Below, piece by piece: positions 53,483-61,652 of a stretch of 64,000 bases of DNA (positions within the stretch are counted from its first letter, which is position 1; each line of letters starts with the position of its first letter). The stretch spans positions 3,186,931 through 3,250,930 of the forward strand of contig LMJI01000001.1 in assembly GCA_001429255.1 (NCBI GenBank), written 5' to 3'. Under the pieces are notes generated by a model, which worked only from the letters and a program-made list of their open reading frames with translations, did not search any database and had not been told where the DNA came from. This DNA is from Cellulomonas sp. Root930 (GTDB lineage: Bacteria > Actinomycetota > Actinomycetes > Actinomycetales > Cellulomonadaceae). A program made the position numbers and the translations under genes.

Positions 53483-54343
53483 TCACCGGACGAGCTGCAG
53501 CCGTCCCGCGTCCCGCGGCAGCACCGCCACCGGACAGTCGGCGTGATGCAGCACGGCCTGACTCACCGAGCCGAGCAGCAGCCCGGCGAACCCCCCGCGG
53601 CCGCGGGAGCCGACGACGACGAGGCTCGCCGAGCGACTCTCCGCGATCAGCGTCTGGCGGGCGTCACCGTGCTGGACCACGCGCTCCACGGTCACGCCGT
53701 GCGCGTCGAGACTGCGCAGGGCTCCGTCGACCCGGTCCAGCTCGGCGGGGCCGTCGTCGGACGGTGCGACCGTGACCACCCGCAGGGTGGAACCGTGGGC
53801 GGCCGCGTAGACGAGCGCGAGCTCTGCTGCGGGCAGGGCGCCGTCGCTTCCGTCGAACCCGACGACGACAGGTCCGGCCGGCGCGGTCCGCCCGCGAAGG
53901 ACGAGCACCGGACTGCGTCCGTGCGTGACGAGGGCGACCGCGACCGAGCCGACGAGCAACCCGGTGAACCCGCCGAGCCCCCGGTCCCCGACCACCACGA
54001 GCGCGGCGTCCACGCTCGCGCGCAGGAGCACCGGCGCAGGAGCGCCCGTGACCACACGCCCGGCGACGGCGACGTCGGGTGCGGCGCGACGGGCCAGCTC
54101 CACCGCCTCCGCCACGATGCGGTCGGCCTCGTGACGGAGCCCGGCCCCACCCGACCCGCCGACGAGCGAACCCTCGGGCACCCGCAGCTCCGGCCAGACG
54201 AACGCGTGGACGATCTCGAGCCGGCACCCGAGGGCGCGCGCCTCCGCGGCAGCCGTCTCGACCGCCCGGAGTGCGCAGTCCGATCCATCCGCTCCCACGA
54301 CGATCGTCGGCGTCGGGTCGGGTGCTGCCACGGCTGCCACCAC
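53483..54343 (-). CDS. Universal stress protein, two UspA domains
   Basis: A 286-residue tandem protein. Domain 1 (TIVVGADGSDCALRAV) has VGDRGLGGFTGLLVGSVA; domain 2 (GPVVVGFDGSDGALPAA) has GSRGRGGFAGLLLGSVS. Both ATP loops are intact, though Asp replaces Ser in the first (GDRG for GSRG). The start is one of several close GTG codons near 54343, with GAGAG before the first. It is divergent from DUF1876, sharing the promoter region with the DosR-like box at 54448. Confidence 0.9.
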   Translation of the reverse strand: MVAAVAAPDPTPTIVVGADGSDCALRAVETAAAEARALGCRLEIVHAFVWPELRVPEGSLVGGSGGAGLRHEADRIVAEAVELARRAAPDVAVAGRVVTGAPAPVLLRASVDAALVVVGDRGLGGFTGLLVGSVAVALVTHGRSPVLVLRGRTAPAGPVVVGFDGSDGALPAAELALVYAAAHGSTLRVVTVAPSDDGPAELDRVDGALRSLDAHGVTVERVVQHGDARQTLIAESRSASLVVVGSRGRGGFAGLLLGSVSQAVLHHADCPVAVLPRDAGRLQLVR

Positions 54344-54447
54344 CTCTCGGTGCGCTCCGGCACGCGAGGCCCGCGCGCTGTCGTACCGATCGTCGAACCG
54401 GCATCGCGGCCGGGTCTAGAGCCGTTCGGCCCTGGACCCGACGAGCG

Positions 54448-54462
54448 GGGACCTTGTGCCCT
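54448..54462. promoter_or_regulatory. DosR/DevR-like box between a stress gene and DUF1876
   Basis: GGGACCTTGTGCCCT, followed by ACG, lies 87 bases before the DUF1876 ATG and 104 bases before the divergent USP start. It is the partner of the site at 52517. An imperfect second box may overlap 54418-54440 (GTCTAGAG to GGACCCG). Confidence 0.55.
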
Positions 54463-54549
54463 ACGCCCGAGCCGGCGCGCCGACGGACGCTGAAGGGAAG
54501 GACGCCCGCCGCACGGGTGGGCCACCCACGGGCGGAAGGGAGCAGTGCG

Positions 54550-54831
54550 ATGACACGCACCTGGAAGGTTCGGATCGACCTGTTCGAGACCGACGATCTG
54601 CGGGGCGACGGTGACGTCACGACGGCGCACGCCGAGCTCACCACCTCCAGCGGCACCCGCCTGGACGGTCGAGGACGTGCTCGCCGGGCACCCCAGGACC
54701 GCGACGTCCCGGAGATCGGCGACGAGCTGGCCGCGGCCCGGGCCCTGCGCGACATTGCCGACCGCCTGCTGCGGGCCACGTCGGAGGACATCTCGGCGCT
54801 CGAGCACGAGGACGTGCAGATCGTGCGGTGA
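54550..54831 (+). CDS. DUF1876 (dsRBD-like) protein
   Basis: A 93-residue protein: RTWKVRIDLFETDDLRGDGDV, then AHAELTTSSGTRLDGRGRARR and PEIGDELAAARALRDIADRLL. This alpha/beta fold resembles a double-stranded-RNA-binding domain, and family members sit in stress regulons in several actinobacteria. ATG at 54550 has GGAAGGGAG upstream. It lies downstream of the DosR-like box, suggesting induction by hypoxia or energy stress. No nucleic-acid binding is proven. Confidence 0.88.
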   Translation: MTRTWKVRIDLFETDDLRGDGDVTTAHAELTTSSGTRLDGRGRARRAPQDRDVPEIGDELAAARALRDIADRLLRATSEDISALEHEDVQIVR

Positions 54832-54895
54832 CCTGGCACCCCGTGACGAGTCGCGGCCCGGCACGCCACGATGGTGCCGTCGCCGGCGTGCAGCG

Positions 54896-54911
54896 TCACC
54901 GGCGCCGGTGA
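54896..54911. promoter_or_regulatory. Perfect 16-base palindrome over the GNAT ribosome site
   Basis: TCACCGGCGCCGGTGA is fully self-complementary. Its last bases are part of GGTGAGGAG, the presumed ribosome-binding site, and it ends nine bases before the GNAT ATG. It could be an operator or an mRNA hairpin that masks the site. Confidence 0.4.
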
Positions 54912-54920
54912 GGAGACGCG

Positions 54921-55553
54921 ATGGCGGTGCACGGCCTGAACGAGCCCGACACCACGGCGCACGTGCGGCGCGCCCGGCCGACGGACCTGCCCGCGATCCG
55001 TGCCGTGCTGGCGCGCGCGCTCGCGCCGGACCCGCTGATGGACTGGATCTTCGGACCTCATCCCCGCCGCGAGGCGGCCGTCGCGGCGTTCCTGTGGGCC
55101 CCCGTCGAGGCGTACACCCACGCCGGCAGCGTGTGGCTGTCCGTGGAGGACGAGCGGGCTGTCGGGGCCGCCGCGTGGTCCGTGCCCGGCCCGCAGCCGC
55201 CGACCGCCGACGGTGGGACTGACCTGCCAGGACGCTCGATGCTGGACCTGCTGCTACCTGCCGACCACGTCGCGCTCGTCCGCGCAGGCTTCGAGTCGAT
55301 GCACGGGCAGCTGCCCGACGAGCCGCACGCCCTGCTGCACCTCCTGGGCGTCGATGCCGACCGGCGCGGCCAGGGCATCGGGGGCGCGCTCATCGAGGCC
55401 GGGCTCGCCGCGATCCCCGCGGACCTGCCGGCGCACGTCAACACCACCGTGGAGACGAACGCGCGCCTGTACGAGGCTCACGGGTTCGTCCGTGTCGGCT
55501 CCGTGCGGCTCGGCGACACCGGCCCGCACATGCACGCCCTCCGCCACCCCTGA
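54921..55553 (+). CDS. GNAT family N-acetyltransferase
   Basis: A 210-residue acetyltransferase. VRRARPTDLPAIRAVLARALA opens the fold; the acetyl-CoA loop is seen in LLGVDADRRGQGIGGALIEAGL (Q/RxxGxG/A as RRGQGIGG); VETNARLYEAHGFVRVG is the terminal strand pair. ATG at 54921 has GGTGAGGAG. A perfect palindrome overlaps this ribosome site. Substrate unknown. Confidence 0.87.
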   Translation: MAVHGLNEPDTTAHVRRARPTDLPAIRAVLARALAPDPLMDWIFGPHPRREAAVAAFLWAPVEAYTHAGSVWLSVEDERAVGAAAWSVPGPQPPTADGGTDLPGRSMLDLLLPADHVALVRAGFESMHGQLPDEPHALLHLLGVDADRRGQGIGGALIEAGLAAIPADLPAHVNTTVETNARLYEAHGFVRVGSVRLGDTGPHMHALRHP

Positions 55554-55573
55554 CGGGGGCCTGCTCCACCGGG

Positions 55574-56125
55574 TCAGAACCGGTAGGCCGTCTGGCCGTG
55601 CCCGCCGCCGAAGGCGAGGACCTTCCCCGGGACCACCCGATAGACCCACGCACCGTCCGAGCCGCCACCGGTGTCACCTGCTTCGACGAACCCCTGGCCG
55701 CGGACCTCGAACTTCCAGTCGTCGCCGTACTTCGCAAACCAGGCGTCCGCCAGCCGCTGCAGTGCGTCCGGCTCGGTCACCCGCGTCGCGGTGCCCTCGA
55801 CCACCAGCTCGGTGCCGCTGTCCCAGCCGCCCGCACCCGTGCTGCCGGTGGTCACCGCGACGCGCGCGTTACCGTCGAGGTTGCGCGTCTTCTGCTCCTC
55901 GGGCCCGGTGCAGAACGCGAACGCGCCGTCCGCCCAGACGCCCACGAGAGGCACGGCGTGCGGACGGCCGTCCGCACGCACCGTGACGATCCAGTAGAGC
56001 TGCGCGTCCGCGAGCCGTCGTTCGATGGCGGCCCAGGTGGGTGCCGTGGCCGACGGGTCGCCGTACCGCGGGTCGATCACGCCGGTCGTCACACCCTGGT
56101 CCCGGCCCATGAGCTGCTCGTTCAC
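55574..56125 (-). CDS. Pyridoxamine 5'-phosphate oxidase-fold protein
   Basis: A 183-residue split-barrel protein of the PNPOx/F420-binding group. TWAAIERRLADAQLYWIVTVRADGRPHAVPLVGVW is the first strand set; RNLDGNARVAVTTG and ELVVEGTATRVTEPDALQRLADAWFAKYG follow. It may bind FMN, F420 or heme. GTG at 56125 (NEQLMGRDQG) has GAAGGG upstream. It is 43 bases downstream of the DUF3592 gene on the same strand. Which cofactor it uses cannot be read from sequence alone. Confidence 0.82.
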   Translation of the reverse strand: MNEQLMGRDQGVTTGVIDPRYGDPSATAPTWAAIERRLADAQLYWIVTVRADGRPHAVPLVGVWADGAFAFCTGPEEQKTRNLDGNARVAVTTGSTGAGGWDSGTELVVEGTATRVTEPDALQRLADAWFAKYGDDWKFEVRGQGFVEAGDTGGGSDGAWVYRVVPGKVLAFGGGHGQTAYRF

Positions 56126-56168
56126 CGTGGTGGCCCTTCCCTCGAGGACAACTCCGCCGGACGCGTCG

Positions 56169-56693
56169 TCAGCTGGGGCGACCCTCGACCGGCCGCTCGC
56201 GACAATACTCGGCTGCCGCCGCGACGTCCTCGGGTCGTGACCGGGACCGCCACGGCGCGGCCGCGACCGCACCGAGCGCCGCGAGCACCGTCAGGACGAC
56301 GCTCACGACGGCCTCCGTGTCGTCAGGCCCGCTGTCCGCTCGCGCGACGTCGCCGGGCTCGGCCGGGTTGACGAGCACGTCGAGGGACTCCCCCACCGCC
56401 AGCACGGGGTCGTCGTCGCCCGACAGGACCTCTCCGGTCCTCGGGGCGCCGCGGGGGGCGGAGTACCGGACGACGTAGCCGTCGACGACGTCCCCCCACC
56501 TGCCGCCGTAGGTGTGCTCGACCACCGTGCCCGTGGTGACCACACCGTCACGCCGGAGCGCCGCGTTGTCGACGAGGTAGCCGGCGGCCGCCGCCCCGAT
56601 CGCCAGGGCGGCCACCGAGAGGACCGCGACCGCGAAGATCCGGACGCGGCCGCGGTAGGTGTCGCGCACCCGCAGCACCCCGTGATCCCTCAT
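56169..56693 (-). CDS. DUF3592-like membrane protein
   Basis: A 174-residue protein with helices at about 18-42 and 131-149 flanking an extracellular beta-rich region (GVVTTGTVVEHTYGGRWGDVVDGYVVRYSAP, then GESLDVLVNPAEPGDVA). That two-helix plus beta layout fits DUF3592. ATG at 56693 is preferred over an in-frame upstream ATG because the preceding residues are Arg/Pro-rich. Function unknown. Confidence 0.72.
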   Translation of the reverse strand: MRDHGVLRVRDTYRGRVRIFAVAVLSVAALAIGAAAAGYLVDNAALRRDGVVTTGTVVEHTYGGRWGDVVDGYVVRYSAPRGAPRTGEVLSGDDDPVLAVGESLDVLVNPAEPGDVARADSGPDDTEAVVSVVLTVLAALGAVAAAPWRSRSRPEDVAAAAEYCRERPVEGRPS

Positions 56694-56790
56694 GGCGCAC
56701 AGTGTGCCCACCGCTGGGCGGCGCGGCGAGGGCCTCCTGATCGCGGTGCACGATTGACGGCACCCGCGGGGCCGTGGGCAGACTCGGCGC

Positions 56791-57867
56791 ATGGGCACGG
56801 ATGAGGCGTGGGTGCTGCACGTCGACCTCGACCAGTTCGTCGCGGCGGTCGAGGTGCTGCGGCGCCCGGAGCTGGCCGGCCTTCCGGTGGTTGTCGGCGG
56901 CCGCGGGGATCCGACCGAGCGGGGCGTCGTCTCGACCGCGTCCTACGAGGCGCGCGCGTTCGGGGTCCACTCCGGGATGCCCCTGCGGGTCGCGGCCCGC
57001 AAGCTCCCCGACGGCGTGTTCCTGCCCGTGGACGGAGCCGAGTACGAGGCCGTGTCGGAGCGGGTGATGGCGACGCTGCGGTCGCTGGGCGTCGTCGTCG
57101 AGGTGCTCGGCTGGGACGAGGCCTTCCTCCGTGCCCGGACCGACGACCCCGAGGCGCTGGCCCGGCGCGCACAGGCGGCGGTCCTGGCCGAGACGCAGCT
57201 GCACAGCTCCGTGGGGATCGGCGACAACAAGGTGCGCGCGAAGATCGCCACGGAGTTCGGCAAGCCCGCCGGGCTGTTCCGGCTCACCGCCGAGAACTGG
57301 TTCGAGGTGATGGGCGACCGGCCGACGATCGCCCTGTGGGGCATCGGGACCAAGGTGTCGCGCCGGCTCACGGCCCTCGGAGTCACCACGGTGCACGAGC
57401 TCGCCGCCGCGCCGGTCGACGCCCTGACGGCCGAGTTCGGACCGAGGATGGGCGTCTGGTACCACGAGCTCGGGTCGGGGCTCGGCCCGACCACCGTGGA
57501 CGACAGCCCCTGGATCCCGCGCGGTCACAGCCGGGAGACGACGTTCCAGCAGAACCTCACCACTCCCGACCAGGTGCGCGAGGCCGTGCTCCGGCTCGCG
57601 CACGACGTGGTCGAGGATGCCGCCGAGGACGGCCGGTCGGTCGAGCGTGTGGCGGTGAAGGTGCGCTACGCGCCGTTCGTCACCAAGAGCACGAGCCGCA
57701 AGCTCCCGGCGCCCACCCGCGACGCGCAGACCATCGTCGACGCGGTCATGGCGCTGGCCGACACGATCGAGGACCGCGAGGTCCGGCTGCTCGGGGTGCG
57801 CGCCGAGATGACGATGCCCCAGGACGCGGACCCGACGGACCGGACGCCGGTCCGCGGCCGGATCTGA
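56791..57867 (+). CDS. dinB: Y-family DNA polymerase IV (DinB)
   Basis: A 358-residue translesion polymerase. Catalytic residues are Asp12 in LHVDLDQF and Asp109/Glu110 in LGWDEAF, where most DinB proteins read SIDEAF. The thumb and little-finger regions follow (GIGDNKVRAKIATEFGKP, WGIGTKVSRRL). I see no QL(S/D)LF-type clamp-binding motif near the C terminus, so association with the clamp may be weak. ATG at 56791 was chosen on alignment with family starts. It is divergent from the DUF3592 gene. No LexA box is evident. Confidence 0.9.
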   Translation: MGTDEAWVLHVDLDQFVAAVEVLRRPELAGLPVVVGGRGDPTERGVVSTASYEARAFGVHSGMPLRVAARKLPDGVFLPVDGAEYEAVSERVMATLRSLGVVVEVLGWDEAFLRARTDDPEALARRAQAAVLAETQLHSSVGIGDNKVRAKIATEFGKPAGLFRLTAENWFEVMGDRPTIALWGIGTKVSRRLTALGVTTVHELAAAPVDALTAEFGPRMGVWYHELGSGLGPTTVDDSPWIPRGHSRETTFQQNLTTPDQVREAVLRLAHDVVEDAAEDGRSVERVAVKVRYAPFVTKSTSRKLPAPTRDAQTIVDAVMALADTIEDREVRLLGVRAEMTMPQDADPTDRTPVRGRI

Positions 57868-57892
57868 CCACGGACCGGCGTGCTCGCGGGCC

Positions 57893-60592
57893 TCAGGGGC
57901 GGACGCGCACCGCGCCCGCCAGCTCGACGTCGACGGCCGAGCGTCCGATGTACACGGGAACCTGGCCCACGGGGGTCACCCACTGGTCGGCGTCGGCGTC
58001 CCAGTACGAGAAGTCGCGCCGGTCGAGCTCGATCCGGACCTGCTGGCGGTCGCCGGCGCCGAGCTCCACCTTGGCGAACCCCGCGAGCTTGAGCGGCGGC
58101 GAGTCCACGCCGGGGAGCGGGCCCAGGTAGACCTGGACGACCTCGGTGCCGTCGCGGTCGCCGACGTTGCGCAGCCGCACCCGCGCGTCGACGGTGTCCT
58201 GGCCGCCGGTGGCGCGGATGTTGTTGCCGACCCGGAGCCGGTCGATGACGAACTCGGTGTAGGACAGGCCGTGCCCGAACGCGAACTGCGGGTCGACGCC
58301 AGAGGCGAGGTAGCCCCGGTAGCCGACGTTCAGCCCTTCGGTGAACTCCACGTTCGGGTCGTCGAGCCACGGGTTCTGCACGCCGACAGGCAGTGCGTCC
58401 TCACTGACCGGGTAGGAGACCGGCAGGTGACCGGACGGGTCCTCGTCCCCGAACAGGATGGAGGCCAGCGCGTGGCCCTCCTCCTGGCCGCCGAAGTAGT
58501 TCATCAGCACCGCGGGAACGGCGTCGGCCCACGGCATGATCACGCCCGAGCCGGCGGAGACCACGACGACGGTGTTCGGGTTGGCTCCCACGACCGCGCG
58601 GATGAGCTGCTCGGCGTTCTGCGGCAGCTTGAGCGAGACCATGTCCCGCTCCTCGCTCTCGTAGGTGCGCACGTAGACCACCGCGACGTCGCTCGCAGCC
58701 GCCGCCTCGACGGCGTCGGCCACCGACGGCGGCACCGCGTCGGCCGGTGCGGACCACTGCAGCAGGAAGGTCCCCGGCTGCAGGCCCACGAGCGGACGGG
58801 TCTGGGTGTACTCGACGCGGAGGTCGTACTCCTGCCCGGCCGTGAGCTGCAACGGTGCGGAACGGACGTCGCGGCGACCGTCGGTGCCCGTCATGTCGAC
58901 GACCAGGGTGCCGTCCAGGTACACGCGAGCGTCCCCCCACCCGGTGGCGCCGAGGACGTACGCCCCGGTGCTCGGTGCGACGAGGTCGCCGGTGTAGCGC
59001 ACGGACTGGTCGCCGTTGCCGGCTGGTCCCGCGCCGGACAGGGTGGGCGTCGGCTGCACCTGCGAGCCGTACAGGCTGGCGAAGGCCGGCTGACCACCGA
59101 TGAAGCCGACGTCGTAGGCGACCTGCCGCTCGGTGCGGGTCAGGCCCGGTGCTCCGGTCCAGTCCGCGTTCGGGTAGTAGCGCGCGGTGAGCCCGTCACC
59201 GATCCCGCGCTCGGGGCGCAGCACCGACGACGGCACGGCCGTCATGTCGAGCGTCTCGATCATGTTCGCGCCGTTGACGGGGTCGTTGCCCTGGGCGTAG
59301 CGCACCGACGCTCCGGTCTCCCGGCCCCGCTCCCGCATCGCGTCGAGCAGGGACACCTCGTACGTCGGCTGGACGTACGCCGAGCCGCCGAGCGCGGACG
59401 GGATGGTGGCGTCGGCACCGACGACGGCGATCGAGTCGATCGCCGTGCCGTCCAGGGGCAGCGCCGGCCCGTCGTTCTTGAGCAGGGTGATCGCGTCCTC
59501 CTGCACCTCGCGGGCCACGGCGCCGTGCTCCTCGACCGGGAGGGCGGACGGGGTGTAGTCGTTGTCGAAGATGCCGATGGCGAACATGGTGCGCAGGATG
59601 CGCAGCACGGCCCGGTCCACGAGCTCGACGCTCACCCGGCCGTCGTTCACCGCCGCGAGCAGCGCGTCGCCGTAGAACGACCGCGTGCCCGTCTCCAGGT
59701 CGGTCCCGGCGACGATCGACGCCTCCGTCGAGTGGATCGCCCCGAAGTCCGTGAGCACGAACCCTTGGAACCCCAGCTGCTCGCGCAGGATGTCGTTCAG
59801 CGTGGACTCGTTCTCGCACGAGTACACCCCGTTGATCTTGTTGAACGAGCACATCACCGAGCCGAGGCCGGCCTGCGCGATCGCGGCCTCGTAGGCGGCG
59901 GTGTGCACCTCGCGCAGGGTGCGCTCGTCGACGATGGCGTTCTGGTCACCGCCGCGGTACGTCTCCTGGGTGTAGGCCGTGTAGTGCTTGAGGTCGGCGA
60001 TGACGTTGCGCGCCTGCACCTCCTGGACGTACGGGACGACGATCGCGGAGTTGAGCTGCGGGTCCTCGCTCGCCGACTCCGCCTGCCGGCCCCAGAACGG
60101 GTTGCGCGTGGGGTCGGAGTTCGGGCCGAGCAGGACCTCGTGCCCGGTCTGCCGCGCTTCGTCGGCGACCACGCCGGCGTAGTCGCGTGCCCGGGCAGGG
60201 TCCCAGGTCGCGGCCAGCGCCAGGTTGGCCGGCATCGCCGTCGCGGTGTCCGCGGTGTCGGGGAGCACCCAGCCGCGGGAGGCGATGCCCGGGGTCGCGT
60301 CCGCCATGCTCAGCTCGGGGATGCCGAGCCGCTCGATCGGCGCGTTGTAGAACGCCGCGGGGGCGGCGCCCTGGTCGCCGGACATGAGCTCGACCTTCTC
60401 CTCCAGCGTCATCGCCTGCAGCAGCAGGATCGCGCGCTGGTCGGGAGTCAACGACGTGTTCATCCATGGGTCGCCGACAGCCGCGACCGACGGAGACGCC
60501 GTCAGCGCGGTGACGACCAGCGCAGCTGCGCCCACCCCCGCCGCGATGCGTCGTCCCTTGCGTCCCACCCGAGCACTGCGCACCGCGGTCAT
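57893..60592 (-). CDS. Secreted GH3 beta-glucosidase with PA14 domain
   Basis: An 899-residue exported enzyme cleaving terminal beta-glucose (or a related sugar) from oligosaccharides. A signal peptide (RKGRRIAAGVGAAALVVTALTASPSVAA) leads into the GH3 N-terminal barrel; the nucleophile is the Asp of VLTDFGAIHS. A PA14 domain is inserted at about 500-640 (GLTARYYPNADWTGAPGL), then the GH3 C-terminal domain and a FnIII-like end (DARVRLRNVGDRDGTEVVQVYLGP). ATG at 60592 has GGGGAGGG. It is divergent from the XRE gene and sits near the two-component pair. Confidence 0.94.
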   Translation of the reverse strand: MTAVRSARVGRKGRRIAAGVGAAALVVTALTASPSVAAVGDPWMNTSLTPDQRAILLLQAMTLEEKVELMSGDQGAAPAAFYNAPIERLGIPELSMADATPGIASRGWVLPDTADTATAMPANLALAATWDPARARDYAGVVADEARQTGHEVLLGPNSDPTRNPFWGRQAESASEDPQLNSAIVVPYVQEVQARNVIADLKHYTAYTQETYRGGDQNAIVDERTLREVHTAAYEAAIAQAGLGSVMCSFNKINGVYSCENESTLNDILREQLGFQGFVLTDFGAIHSTEASIVAGTDLETGTRSFYGDALLAAVNDGRVSVELVDRAVLRILRTMFAIGIFDNDYTPSALPVEEHGAVAREVQEDAITLLKNDGPALPLDGTAIDSIAVVGADATIPSALGGSAYVQPTYEVSLLDAMRERGRETGASVRYAQGNDPVNGANMIETLDMTAVPSSVLRPERGIGDGLTARYYPNADWTGAPGLTRTERQVAYDVGFIGGQPAFASLYGSQVQPTPTLSGAGPAGNGDQSVRYTGDLVAPSTGAYVLGATGWGDARVYLDGTLVVDMTGTDGRRDVRSAPLQLTAGQEYDLRVEYTQTRPLVGLQPGTFLLQWSAPADAVPPSVADAVEAAAASDVAVVYVRTYESEERDMVSLKLPQNAEQLIRAVVGANPNTVVVVSAGSGVIMPWADAVPAVLMNYFGGQEEGHALASILFGDEDPSGHLPVSYPVSEDALPVGVQNPWLDDPNVEFTEGLNVGYRGYLASGVDPQFAFGHGLSYTEFVIDRLRVGNNIRATGGQDTVDARVRLRNVGDRDGTEVVQVYLGPLPGVDSPPLKLAGFAKVELGAGDRQQVRIELDRRDFSYWDADADQWVTPVGQVPVYIGRSAVDVELAGAVRVRP

Positions 60593-60710
60593 CTCTGGCC
60601 CTCCCCCTCGAGGACGGTCCGCGCACCGCCGGGCCCGGGCGGGTCCATCGGTCACGGTCCGGATACCTGCCGATGACACTCCGCTCACCGCGCGGGCGTC
60701 GACCCCCGAG

Positions 60711-60732
60711 GGGGGACCAACTGTGGTCCCCC
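60711..60732. promoter_or_regulatory. Perfect 9-bp inverted repeat between GH3 and XRE genes
   Basis: GGGGGACCA-ACTG-TGGTCCCCC lies 33 bases upstream of the XRE -10 box and 119 bases before the GH3 ATG, in the 183-base divergent gap. It is positioned like an operator for the adjacent XRE regulator or for a carbohydrate repressor. Confidence 0.5.
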
Positions 60733-60764
60733 TGCCCACCGCTGGCCCGTCGCGCCGACGCGGT

Positions 60765-60770
60765 TAGCAT
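60765..60770 (+). promoter_or_regulatory. -10 box of the XRE gene, leaderless
   Basis: TAGCAT ends five bases before GTG at 60776, so transcription should begin at or near the start codon. No TTGACA-like -35 box is visible. Confidence 0.5.
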
Positions 60771-60775
60771 CGAGT

Positions 60776-61645
60776 GTGCGCAACGAAGCGCTGCGCCAGT
60801 TCCTCATGGTGCGCCGGGCTCGCATCACGCCGGACAGAGCTGGCCTCACGACGCCCCGCGGTCCGCGACGGGTCACCGGCCTGCGACGCGCCGAGGTGGC
60901 CTCCCTCGCGGGGATCAGCACCGGGTACTACAAGCGCGTCGAACGCGGGGTGGTCACCGGGGTCTCCGCGTCGGTGCTGGCCAACCTCGCGCACGCGCTG
61001 CAGCTCAACGACGCCGAGCACGACTACCTCGCCGACCTGCTGCGCGGGGGGTCCTCGTCGAGCCACCCCGCACACCCGCTGCCGTCCGCCCAGACCGTGC
61101 GGCCATTCGTCCAGCAGCTGCTCGCAGCCACGAACCTGCCCTGCTGCGTGCTCGACGACCGGCTCGACGTCCTCGCCGCCAACGATCTGGCCCGTGCCCT
61201 CTACCTGCCCCTGTACGAGAGTCCGACCCGGCCCGTGAACCAGGCGCGGTTCACGTTCTGCGACGCGGCGTCCCACGACTACTGGGGCGACTGGGACACG
61301 ATGGCCGACCTCGTCGTCTCCCTCCTGCGGGGAAGCTCGGGACGTGACCCCGTCGACCCCGGTCTCGCTCAGCTCATCACCGAGCTGAGGGCGCGCAGCG
61401 CCGACTTCCGGACCCGGTGGGCGGCGTTCGACGTCGCCTCCGACACGTGCGGCGTCCGGGAGATCAACCATCCGCTCGTCGGTCGCCTCACGCTCGAGAC
61501 GCACTCGATCCCCCTGCCCGAGGACCCCGGCCAGCGCGTCGTGGTGCACACCCCCCATCCGGCGGCGTGCACCCAGCAGCAGCTCGCGCGGCTCGCGGCG
61601 TGCGGCTCGGCGGTCGACGAACCGACACCGGCGAGCGGCCGCTGA
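60776..61645 (+). CDS. XRE-family regulator with MmyB-like C-terminal domain
   Basis: A 289-residue regulator. The helix-turn-helix is about residues 30-85 (TGLRRAEVASLAGISTGYYKRVERG), and the C-terminal MmyB-type ligand domain follows (VQQLLAATNLPCCVLDDRLDVLAANDLARALY, FTFCDAASHDYWGDW). GTG at 60776 is supported by the -10 box. It is divergent from the GH3 gene and probably autoregulates from the inverted repeat. Ligand unknown; MmyB proteins in other actinobacteria are linked to oxidoreductase or antibiotic genes, but here the neighbour is a glycosidase. Confidence 0.88.
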   Translation: MRNEALRQFLMVRRARITPDRAGLTTPRGPRRVTGLRRAEVASLAGISTGYYKRVERGVVTGVSASVLANLAHALQLNDAEHDYLADLLRGGSSSSHPAHPLPSAQTVRPFVQQLLAATNLPCCVLDDRLDVLAANDLARALYLPLYESPTRPVNQARFTFCDAASHDYWGDWDTMADLVVSLLRGSSGRDPVDPGLAQLITELRARSADFRTRWAAFDVASDTCGVREINHPLVGRLTLETHSIPLPEDPGQRVVVHTPHPAACTQQQLARLAACGSAVDEPTPASGR

Positions 61646-61652
61646 CGTCGGC

